From the NCBI GenBank assembly GCA_964431965.1, contig CAYSLU010000020.1, positions 3,220 through 67,219 on the forward strand: DNA of 64,000 bases. The letters run 5' to 3'. This DNA comes from CAYSLU01 sp964431965. GTDB taxonomy: Bacteria > Verrucomicrobiota > Kiritimatiellia > CAIKKV01 > CAYSLU01. How positions within the stretch are numbered: position 1 is the first letter of the stretch; every line of letters starts with the position of its first letter. Made by a program: the position numbers and the translations under genes. This document shows positions 1 through 7,169 of this stretch, piece by piece. The notes beneath the pieces are model-generated. The model saw only the letters and a program-made list of their open reading frames with translations, was not told the origin of the DNA and made no database searches.

Positions 1-351
1 CGGTTCGACATCCAGGTTCCGGCCGGGGTGCCGCTGATTACGAAGTCGTTCACCAGTCCCGATCTGTCGCAGGAGCTCTTCTTCTATGTCCCGTCCGGGC
101 TCCGGAAGGTGGCGATCCACGCGCCCGGCGCGATCCCGGTCCGCATCCGCGACGGCGCGGGGCGGCCGGTGGCGATCGAGCCGGGCGATCTGCTCCTGAT
201 CGACGTGCCGGACGGGCAGGACGGGCAGGTGTGGTCAATGGCGGGGTACAAGGCGTGGGCGCCGATCCGGATGCTCAATGTGCCCCAGGCGTTCGCGTTC
301 TTCCGCGACACGCTGATGGTTCCGGCTGATGCGATGAAGGAGGGGCGATGA
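1..351 (+). CDS. C-terminal end of an unknown protein (5' truncated)
   Basis: The reading frame is open from the first base of the window and ends at a TGA whose last bases overlap the next ATG (ATGA, 348-351), so this is the 3' end of a gene that starts outside. The visible 116 residues are rich in beta-strand-like alternation of hydrophobic residues and turns (for example LLLIDVPDG), with no cysteine cluster, membrane segment or recognisable catalytic motif. The translational overlap suggests co-expression with the URO-D-like gene downstream. I do not recognise the family; a C-terminal beta-sandwich of a carbohydrate-active or sugar-binding protein would fit, but that is a guess. Confidence 0.55.
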   Translation, partial: RFDIQVPAGVPLITKSFTSPDLSQELFFYVPSGLRKVAIHAPGAIPVRIRDGAGRPVAIEPGDLLLIDVPDGQDGQVWSMAGYKAWAPIRMLNVPQAFAFFRDTLMVPADAMKEGR

Positions 352-1313
352 TCAGTCGCGAGGCGGTTCGACGGGCGATTCGATTCCAGGATCCGGCGTG
401 GCTCCCGCACGACTTTCCGGATCCCTTCGGCACGGACTTCGCGTTCGTGGGGATGGCGCAGTCGCCGGATGCGCGGCCCAACAGCGGGCTCGACGAGTGG
501 GGCGCGGAGTGGGAGAACATCGGCATCTGCATGCTCGGCGAGGTGAAGCGCTATCCGCTGAAGGACTGGGCGGGCTTCGAGCGCCTGCCGATCCCGGACA
601 TCCGGTCTCCGCACCGGTGGACGACGCTGGACGGCGCCCGAGAGCGGGCGGGGGACAAGTACCTGCTGGCCTCGGGCATTTCGCTGTACGAGCGCGCTCA
701 CTTCATCCGCGGCCTGGAGAACCTGTGGATGGACATCCACGAGCATCCCGGGGAGCTCTGTCGCCTGCTCGACGTGCTGGTCGAGATGAACCTCGTGGCC
801 ATCGCGAAGTATGCCGCCGCCGGGGCGGACGGCTACATCTTCTGCGACGACTGGGGGCTGCAGGACCGGCTGATGATCGCGCCGGAGTCCTGGCGCGCGC
901 TCTGGAAGCCGCGTTACGCCCGGGTCTTCGCGGCGGCGCGGGCGGCCGGCCTCGACACGTTCCTCCACAGCTGCGGCTACATCGTGGACATCATGGACGA
1001 CCTCATCGAGGTGGGCATGGACGTCGTGCACATGGACCAGCAGGAGAACATGGGCCTGGACCTGCTGGAGGCGCGGTTTGGCGGACGGGTCACGTTCTTT
1101 GCGCCGGTTGACATCCAGAACACCATGGCGCGCGGCTCGCTCGACGACATCCGGGCGTACTGCCGGAAGATGGCGCGCCAGCTTGGCCGCCCGTCCGGCG
1201 GGTTCCTGCCGCGCTGGTACGTCGATCCCCAGGGCGCGGGCCACCGCCGCGAGGCGATCGACGCCATGTGCCGGGAGTTCCTGGAGATCAGCCGCGAGAT
1301 GTATGGGCGGTGA
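348..1313 (+). CDS. Uroporphyrinogen decarboxylase (URO-D)-like protein
   Basis: A 321-residue protein of the URO-D superfamily, the (beta/alpha)8 fold shared by HemE and by cobalamin-dependent methyltransferases such as MtaA. Family marks include an N-terminal REAVRRAIRF block, a central GYIFCDDWG segment, HSCG near residue 215 (the His-x-Cys zone that binds zinc in the methyltransferase branch) and a late FFAPVDIQ strand. The start ATG follows a strong AAGGAGG five bases upstream. It is not a good candidate for haem synthesis: no other haem genes are near, and such paralogues are common beside sugar-utilisation genes in PVC and Lentisphaera-like genomes. The substrate is unknown; C1 transfer or demethylation of sugars is a guess. 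Confidence 0.8.
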   Translation: MISREAVRRAIRFQDPAWLPHDFPDPFGTDFAFVGMAQSPDARPNSGLDEWGAEWENIGICMLGEVKRYPLKDWAGFERLPIPDIRSPHRWTTLDGARERAGDKYLLASGISLYERAHFIRGLENLWMDIHEHPGELCRLLDVLVEMNLVAIAKYAAAGADGYIFCDDWGLQDRLMIAPESWRALWKPRYARVFAAARAAGLDTFLHSCGYIVDIMDDLIEVGMDVVHMDQQENMGLDLLEARFGGRVTFFAPVDIQNTMARGSLDDIRAYCRKMARQLGRPSGGFLPRWYVDPQGAGHRREAIDAMCREFLEISREMYGR

Positions 1314-1360
1314 ACGGGCTGAGATGTTGTGAGTAAATCGATTTCGACGTGCTTCAGTGC

Positions 1361-1441
1361 GGTCGGCACGGAGGCCGACCCTCCAGTGCATCGGCAGACT
1401 CGGCTGTCTCGCAACATGGAGGGACGACCTCCGTGTCGTCC
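1361..1441. repeat. Dispersed double-hairpin repeat, copy 1
   Basis: Two inverted repeats lie in tandem. The first has arms GGTCGGC and GCCGACC (1361-1380); the second has perfect 7-base arms GGACGAC (1422-1428) and GTCGTCC (1435-1441) around CTCCGT. A second copy with the same two hairpins in the same order occurs at 43330-43411. Here the repeat sits between two co-directional genes. The downstream hydrolase frame happens to be open through it, which could mislead start-site prediction. No coding role is likely. Confidence 0.75.
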
Positions 1442-1484
1442 ATCGGTTCACCCAGAGCCTCTGACGCGCGGCGGGCGGTGCGCC

Positions 1485-2450
1485 GTGCGGGTCGCGTTGA
1501 GCTGGGCTCTGGCCGTGTGCGTCCTGTCGGCGGCGGGTGCGGCCTATCCCGCGAGCCTGCACCGCGTCGATACGCTACGCCTCGAGTGGCGGGACGACGC
1601 CCGCTCCCGCACGGTGCCCGTGAAAGTCTACTACCCGGCCGACGCCACGGGCGCGTGTCCGGTCATCGTCTTTTCCCACGGCCTCGGAGGCTCTCGGGAC
1701 GGATACTCCTACCTGGGCGAGTGCTGGGCGTCCAACGGTTACATCAGCGTGCATCCCCAGCATCCGAAGAGCGACGCCTCGGTTTGGCAGGGGAAGGCGC
1801 GGCCGCTCGATGCCATGCGCGATGCGGTCAAGGATCCGATAGAGAATGTGAACCGCCCGAAGGACATCACGTTCGTGCTGGATCGCCTCGCGGCCGCGAA
1901 CCGGGAGCCAGGCCAACCCCTGGCGGGGCGCATCGACATGGGCCGGGTCGGCGTGGGCGGGCATTCGTACGGCGCCTATACCGCGCTGGCGGTGTCGGGC
2001 CGCGTCTTCGGGCGCGGCGTGCGGCCGATCGACCTGCGCGATCGGCGAGTCCGGGCGTGCGTAGCCCTCAGCGCCCCGGCGCGCGGGACGCCGGAGGACC
2101 GCGCATCGTACGCCGAGTTCCGCGCGCCGTGTCTGCGCATGACCGGCACGGAGGACGCATCGCCGATCACCGATACGACGCCGGAGCAGCGGCGGGTTCC
2201 ATTCGACAGCATCTCCGCGCCCGGCCAGTTTCTGATCATCTTGAAGGGGGGCGATCACATGGTGTTCGCTGGGGCACCCCGCCGCCGCCCCGAGCGGCCG
2301 ACGGATCGGCGCTTCGAGGAGATCATCCGCCGAGTCACGCTGGCCTTCTGGGACGCGTATCTGCGCGACGATGCCGATGCCAGGCGCTGGCTGGCGGGAG
2401 GTGGGCTGACCAGCCTCGCCGGTTCCGATGCGGCTGTAGAAACCAAGTGA
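1485..2450 (+). CDS. Exported alpha/beta hydrolase (dienelactone hydrolase-like)
   Basis: An alpha/beta hydrolase of about 321 residues. The GTG at 1485 is chosen as start because it opens directly into a typical signal peptide (MRVALSWALAVCVLSAAGAA), while the frame upstream runs through the intergenic repeat at 1361-1441. The nucleophile elbow is GHSYGAY; upstream VIVFSHGLGG supplies the oxyanion HG motif, and GGDHMVF near the end gives the likely catalytic histidine. The order and spacing resemble predicted dienelactone hydrolases and platelet-activating-factor-acetylhydrolase-like esterases. It probably cleaves an ester in the periplasm; the substrate is unknown. It follows the URO-D-like gene by about 170 bases, so co-transcription is possible but not shown. 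Confidence 0.75.
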   Translation: MRVALSWALAVCVLSAAGAAYPASLHRVDTLRLEWRDDARSRTVPVKVYYPADATGACPVIVFSHGLGGSRDGYSYLGECWASNGYISVHPQHPKSDASVWQGKARPLDAMRDAVKDPIENVNRPKDITFVLDRLAAANREPGQPLAGRIDMGRVGVGGHSYGAYTALAVSGRVFGRGVRPIDLRDRRVRACVALSAPARGTPEDRASYAEFRAPCLRMTGTEDASPITDTTPEQRRVPFDSISAPGQFLIILKGGDHMVFAGAPRRRPERPTDRRFEEIIRRVTLAFWDAYLRDDADARRWLAGGGLTSLAGSDAAVETK

Positions 2451-2866
2451 CGGAGGACTCATCTTGCTGACCGCAAGGCCCGCTTCTGGTTTGAGACGCC
2501 GCCCGAGGAGGAGTTGCGCCCGAAGAGCATGCTTGAGAAGAATGGTCTGGCCTGCGAGTTGAGCATCAGCACCTATGGCCCGTCCGCGGCCGCCACAATC
2601 CTGTAGAATCCTGCAAATCCTGTCAGAGATGCGGGCTCTCCAAGTCGGCTCCAAAGTGCTTTGGGACAAGACCGACCGATCTGCCATTCCGGCCGCGCAT
2701 TAAGCCTTGTTGCGGTGTTGCTCCCCGGGGGGCTCTTGCTCTAAGATTCCTGACGCTTTTTCTGGCGTACGGGTTTGGTGGGTACGGCGTCCCGGCGATC
2801 CAGCGGTTGAGCGGCAGAAACGGCTGGGCGACAGACGCGCGTCGCCCGCCTGAGAGGTTCCCGACT
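2451..2866. other. Gap of 416 bases with a possible gene relic and a short repeat
   Basis: No credible gene. The frame of the preceding hydrolase stays open after its stop until a TAG at 2604-2606 and reads like protein (for example FWFETPPEEE, then MLEKNGLACELS), so it may be a relic of a lost gene or domain. It is followed by a short repetition of AATCCTG units at about 2598-2625 (three imperfect copies). The rest, up to the etfB ribosome site (GAGAGG at about 2852), shows no clear promoter or riboswitch. Confidence 0.4.
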
Positions 2867-3679
2867 ATGTGGGCGGTCGCCTGTGTCAAGCAGGTTCCGG
2901 ATACGACGCAGGTGCGGATCGACCCGGTGACGAACACGCTGATGCGGGAAGGCATCCCGTTCATCGTCAATCCGTTCGACACCCACGCCCTTGAAGAGAG
3001 CCTGCGGCTGAAGCAATCCGTCGGCTTGCGCGTGGCCGCTCTGTCAATGGGGCCGCCGAACGCGGAGGTGACGCTCCGCAAAGCCCTGGCCGTCGGCGCC
3101 GACGAGGTGGTGCTGCTGTCCGACCGAGCGTTCGCCGGGGCGGATACGCTGGCGACGAGCCAGGTGCTCGCCTCGGCCATTCGGCGGCTGGCGGAGCGCG
3201 AGGAGGTCGCGCTCGTCCTCTGCGGGAAGCAGACGATCGACGGCGACACGGCCCAGGTCGGCCCCGGCATCGCCACGCGGCTGGGGTACAGCCAGCTGAC
3301 GCTCGTGGATCAGGTCATCGCGGTCGATCTCAAGGCGCGCACCGTGCGTGTGCGTCGCAAGCTCGAAGGCCGCCACGAGATCGTCGAGGCGCCGCTGCCG
3401 GCCGTGATTACGGTCGTCCGCGAGATCAACCGCCCCCGCTACCCGACGGTCCCGATGCGGCTGGCCGCGGCTCAGGCGACGGTCCCGGTCTGGAACAACG
3501 CGATGCTGGGCATCGATCCGAATACGATCGGGCTGAAGGGCTCGCCGACCAAGGTGAACCGCATCTTCTCGCCGGAGCGCGAGAAGGGCGAGATCGTGGG
3601 GGACGGGGCGCACGATCCGCAGGGCGCCGCGGCGGCGCTGGTCGATCGGCTGATCAGCCGGGACATCCTGGCCCTTTGA
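2867..3679 (+). CDS. etfB: Electron transfer flavoprotein, beta subunit
   Basis: A 270-residue EtfB/FixA protein, the AMP-binding half of electron transfer flavoprotein, which takes electrons from flavin dehydrogenases in the cytoplasm. The start ATG at 2867 lies nine bases after GAGAGG and begins MWAVACVKQVPDT, the usual EtfB N-terminus; an open extension upstream is not conserved-looking. Family marks are NPFDTHALEESLRLK, the GADEVVLLSD strand, CGKQTIDGDTAQVGP and the C-terminal REINRPRYP segment. It is separated by 11 bases from etfA, and the membrane Fe-S oxidoreductase follows, so the three form one operon carrying electrons to or from the quinone pool. Confidence 0.92.
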   Translation: MWAVACVKQVPDTTQVRIDPVTNTLMREGIPFIVNPFDTHALEESLRLKQSVGLRVAALSMGPPNAEVTLRKALAVGADEVVLLSDRAFAGADTLATSQVLASAIRRLAEREEVALVLCGKQTIDGDTAQVGPGIATRLGYSQLTLVDQVIAVDLKARTVRVRRKLEGRHEIVEAPLPAVITVVREINRPRYPTVPMRLAAAQATVPVWNNAMLGIDPNTIGLKGSPTKVNRIFSPEREKGEIVGDGAHDPQGAAAALVDRLISRDILAL

Positions 3680-3690
3680 GGTAACTGGCG

Positions 3691-5046
3691 ATGAGCACAC
3701 CGGAACCGGGTTCTAAGCCCAAGTCGGCCAGGCGGCCGAGGGGCAAAGCCCGCCTGCTTCCCAGCACCTGCATCGCCTGCGGCGCGCGCTGCGAAAGCGC
3801 GTGCCCGGCGGACGCCATCGCGATGGACGCGGCGGGAGCGCCGATCGTCAACCTCGAGAAGTGCATCGGCTGCACGAAGTGCGTCAAGGTGTGCCCGGTT
3901 CAGGCGCTGGAGATGTTCTTCACCGCCGAGGAGCAGCGGGTTCTTGAGGCGCTTAAGGCGGGCGGAGCGCCGGCGGCCGAGGAGCCGGACGACGAGGGCA
4001 CGAAGCTGGCGGCCATGCTTCGCGCGTACCGGGGCGTCTGGATCTTCGTGGAGCAGACGGACGGCGTGGCGGCGAAGGTCTCGTGGGAGCTGCTCGGCAA
4101 GGGCGTGGAGCTGGCGAAGACGCTCGGCGTCGAGCTGAGCGCGGTCGTCATCGGGGATGGCGTGGAGTCCCTCTGCGCGGAGGCATTCGCCTACGGCGCG
4201 CAGAAGGCGTACCTCGTCGATGCGCCTGTGTTCCGGCGCTACCGCACGGCGGCCTACCTGCAGGCCGTGTGCCACCTCGTGGAGCAGTACCGGCCGGAGC
4301 TGCTCCTGATGGGCGCGACGGGGCTCGGTCGCGATCTGGCCGGGGCCGTGGCCACGCGCCTGCAGACCGGCCTCACGGCGGACTGCACGGGGCTGGCGAT
4401 CGACGGCGCGCGGAATCTGCTGCAGACGCGCCCGGCGTTCGGCGGAAACGTCATGGCCACGATCCTGTGCGAGCGCAATCGCCCGCAGATGTCGACCGTC
4501 CGGCCGCACGTGATGCCGATGCCGGCGCGCGACCTGGCCAACCGCGGCGTTATCGTGCGGGAGACCGTGCCGGTTGCGGAGGACGGGATTGCGGCGAAGG
4601 TGCTCGAGATCATCGAGGACGCGCAGGGGCAGGGCGCCGTGGACATCGCGGCGGCCGACTTCATCGTGTCCGGCGGCCGGGGCATGATGGGCAAGGAGAA
4701 CTTCGCCATCCTCCAGGAGCTCGCGAGCGAGCTCGGCGGGGTGGTCGGCGCCTCGCGCGGTTCGGTGGACGCGGGCTGGATGCCGGCCGAGCGCCAGGTC
4801 GGGCAGACCGGCAAGACGGTGCGGCCGAAGATCTACATCGCCTGCGGCATCTCGGGCGCGATCCAGCACCTGGTCGGCATGCAGGACTCGGAGACCATCA
4901 TCGCGATCAACCGCGACCGGGATGCCCCGATCTTCGAGGTGGCGAAGTACGGGATTGTCGGCGACCTGTTTCAGGTCATCCCGGCGCTCACGCGGCGCAT
5001 CCGGGAGCTCAAGCGGCAGCGTGGCGCCTCGGCGCCGAAGGCATAG
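3691..5046 (+). CDS. etfA: Electron transfer flavoprotein, alpha subunit, with N-terminal ferredoxin domain
   Basis: A 451-residue EtfA with an extra N-terminal domain. Cysteines 27, 30, 34, 38 and 58, 61, 64, 68 form two 4Fe-4S sites (the second is CIGCTKCVKVCP). The EtfA body follows from about residue 110, ending in the FAD-binding region with SGAIQHLVGMQ and AKYGIVGD. Ferredoxin-fused EtfA is known from CarE and LctC-type complexes of anaerobes, where it supplies extra electron wiring. It is located 11 bases after etfB and six before the membrane Fe-S gene. Whether it bifurcates electrons cannot be told from sequence alone. Confidence 0.92.
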   Translation: MSTPEPGSKPKSARRPRGKARLLPSTCIACGARCESACPADAIAMDAAGAPIVNLEKCIGCTKCVKVCPVQALEMFFTAEEQRVLEALKAGGAPAAEEPDDEGTKLAAMLRAYRGVWIFVEQTDGVAAKVSWELLGKGVELAKTLGVELSAVVIGDGVESLCAEAFAYGAQKAYLVDAPVFRRYRTAAYLQAVCHLVEQYRPELLLMGATGLGRDLAGAVATRLQTGLTADCTGLAIDGARNLLQTRPAFGGNVMATILCERNRPQMSTVRPHVMPMPARDLANRGVIVRETVPVAEDGIAAKVLEIIEDAQGQGAVDIAAADFIVSGGRGMMGKENFAILQELASELGGVVGASRGSVDAGWMPAERQVGQTGKTVRPKIYIACGISGAIQHLVGMQDSETIIAINRDRDAPIFEVAKYGIVGDLFQVIPALTRRIRELKRQRGASAPKA

Positions 5047-5052
5047 ATCGAC

Positions 5053-7071
5053 ATGGGCCATTCACACCTGTTCGCCGTCCTGGTCGCGCTGAGCGTGTTC
5101 GCCTTCGCGGCGAGCTGCTTCGCCCGGTTCCGGCTGGTCGCCGTCGGCTCGGCCGACCGCACCCGCCTGACGCCCTTCTGGACGCGCGTGGGCCAGATGC
5201 TGCTGTACGCGATCGCTCAGAAGCGCGTGGTCGCGCGGCCGTTCGGCGTCAACCACGTGGCCATCTTCTGGTCGTTCCTCGTGCTCATGCTGGCCAACGC
5301 GGAGTTCGTGGTCAGCGGCGCGTTCCCTTCGGTCGGGTTCCACCGGCTCCCGCTGGCGGCGCAGTGCGGGCTGGGGCTGCTGTTCGACGCCGTGTCGCTG
5401 CTCACCCTGGCGGCCATTGCGACGGCCGTGGGGCGGCGCCTGCTGTTCCCACCCGACTACATGGAGGCGCGCAGCCGGGATGCCTTCATCATTCTCGGAC
5501 TCATCGCGGCGCTCATGGTCGCCTTCTTCGGCGCCGGCGCGAGCGCGATCGCGACGGGCGCGGTCGACCCGCAGCTGGCGGCGTGGAAACCCGTGTCGCG
5601 CGCAATCGCGGGCCTGGCCGGCGACGCGCTCGGGGAGGGGGCGCTGACGGGGTTCTGGTGGGCGCACGCGGCGGTGCTGCTTGCGTTCCTCAACTACCTC
5701 CCGCACAGCAAGCACATGCACATTCTGACCGCGATCCCGAACTGCTACCTCCGCAGCCTGGGCAAGGTGAACACGCTGCCGCGCGAGGAGTTTGAGGCGG
5801 GCCGCGCGTTCGGCGGCGGGCGCGTGGACCGGCTCTCGTGGAAGGACCTGTTCGATTCGTTCTCATGCACCGAGTGCGGCCGCTGCACCGACGTGTGCCC
5901 GGCCTACCGAACCGGACAGCCGCTGAACCCCCGGCTCGTGGTGCACGACATCAAGATCAATCTGCTCGAGAACGGGCCGGCCATGCGGCGCGGAGAGAGC
6001 CCGGCTCGCCCGCTGATCGGCGGGCCCGGCGCGGAAGCCGGGGAGGGCACGGTGGCCGAGGCGGCCATCTGGTCGTGCACGACGTGCGGCGCCTGCATGG
6101 AGGCGTGCCCCGTGCTGATCGAGCAGATGCCGAAGATCCTGAAGATGCGCCGGGACCTGGTGGAGATGCAGGCCCGGTTCCCGCCCGAGCTCCTGAACCT
6201 CTTCGAGAACATGGAGCAGCGCGGGAATCCCTGGGGCATCGCCCCGAGCGAGCGGACGAAGTGGTGCGCCAACATCCAGACGCGGCCCTTCTCGGGCGAG
6301 ACCGAGTACCTCTTCTTTGTCGGGTGCGCCGGGGCGTTCGACGCGCGGACGAAGCAGGTCTCGCTCGCGGTCTCAGCTCTCCTGGATGCGGCCGGCGTTT
6401 CGTGGGGCCTGCTGGGCCGCGACGAGTGGTGCTGCGGGGACAGCCTGCGCCGCCTCGGGAACGAGTATGCGTTCGACCAGATGGCCCGCCGGAACGTCGA
6501 GCTCTTCCGCGCGCGCGGGGTCCGCAAGATCGTCACGATCTGCCCGCACTGTTTCTCGACCCTCAAGAACGACTACCGCGCCTACGGGATCGAGCTGGAG
6601 GTGCTGCACCACAGCGAGCTGATCGACCAGCTCGTGGCATCCGGTCGCCTGCCCCGGGCTCCAAAGGCCGGCTACGGGCGGCTCGTGTACCACGATCCCT
6701 GTTACCTCGGCCGCCACAACGACGTGTACGATGCCCCCCGGCGCGTCATCGCGGCGGCCGCAGGCTCGGCGCCGGTTGAGCTGAAGCGGTGCCGGGAGAA
6801 CTCGTTCTGCTGCGGAGCCGGCGGCGGCGGGATGTGGATGGAGCAGGACCGGGATACCCGAATCAACGTGGCGCGCGTCACCGAGGCGCTCGACGCGCAT
6901 GCCCAGACGATCTGCGTCTCCTGCCCGTACTGCCTGCTGATGTTCGAGGACGGGCTCAAGACGAAGTCGGAGTACGAGCACGTCCGGGTGAAGGATGTGG
7001 CCGAACTGATGGCCGAGTCGCTGGCCGCATCAAGGGCTGGCGTGGCGGCTTCGCCGTCCTCAGGGGCGTGA
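5053..7071 (+). CDS. Membrane Fe-S oxidoreductase, EtfAB:quinone oxidoreductase type (HdrDE-like fusion)
   Basis: A 672-residue fusion. About residues 1-235 hold five or so hydrophobic segments resembling the NarI/HdrE cytochrome b subunit. Two 4Fe-4S motifs follow: CTECGRCTDVCP from residue 272 and CTTCGACMEACP from residue 342. The C-terminal half has two cysteine-rich CCG domains, as in HdrD and glycolate oxidase subunit GlcF (EWCCGDS, ICPHC, then DPCYLGRHN, FCCGAGGGG, SCPYC). This is the architecture of the DUF224 protein proposed as EtfAB:menaquinone oxidoreductase in syntrophic bacteria. Placement directly after etfBA supports that role. No acyl-CoA dehydrogenase lies nearby, so the electron donor is unknown. 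Confidence 0.88.
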   Translation: MGHSHLFAVLVALSVFAFAASCFARFRLVAVGSADRTRLTPFWTRVGQMLLYAIAQKRVVARPFGVNHVAIFWSFLVLMLANAEFVVSGAFPSVGFHRLPLAAQCGLGLLFDAVSLLTLAAIATAVGRRLLFPPDYMEARSRDAFIILGLIAALMVAFFGAGASAIATGAVDPQLAAWKPVSRAIAGLAGDALGEGALTGFWWAHAAVLLAFLNYLPHSKHMHILTAIPNCYLRSLGKVNTLPREEFEAGRAFGGGRVDRLSWKDLFDSFSCTECGRCTDVCPAYRTGQPLNPRLVVHDIKINLLENGPAMRRGESPARPLIGGPGAEAGEGTVAEAAIWSCTTCGACMEACPVLIEQMPKILKMRRDLVEMQARFPPELLNLFENMEQRGNPWGIAPSERTKWCANIQTRPFSGETEYLFFVGCAGAFDARTKQVSLAVSALLDAAGVSWGLLGRDEWCCGDSLRRLGNEYAFDQMARRNVELFRARGVRKIVTICPHCFSTLKNDYRAYGIELEVLHHSELIDQLVASGRLPRAPKAGYGRLVYHDPCYLGRHNDVYDAPRRVIAAAAGSAPVELKRCRENSFCCGAGGGGMWMEQDRDTRINVARVTEALDAHAQTICVSCPYCLLMFEDGLKTKSEYEHVRVKDVAELMAESLAASRAGVAASPSSGA

Positions 7072-7169
7072 GACGCGGCGAGGGAGTCGGATGCGCCGGT
7101 CGGGCCGGAGCCCGCCCCGATCGGCATGCCGAAGGAAGCGTAACTCGCCTGGCTCTGAGGGACGCCGCC

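Noticed and set aside
1329..1484. N-terminal extension of the alpha/beta hydrolase starting at 1329
   Set aside because: The extension is translated from the dispersed hairpin repeat (1361-1441); the signal peptide begins only at GTG 1485.
2700..2745. Rho-independent terminator before etfB
   Set aside because: A CTCCCC/GGGGGG stem exists, but there is no loop and no run of T directly after it.
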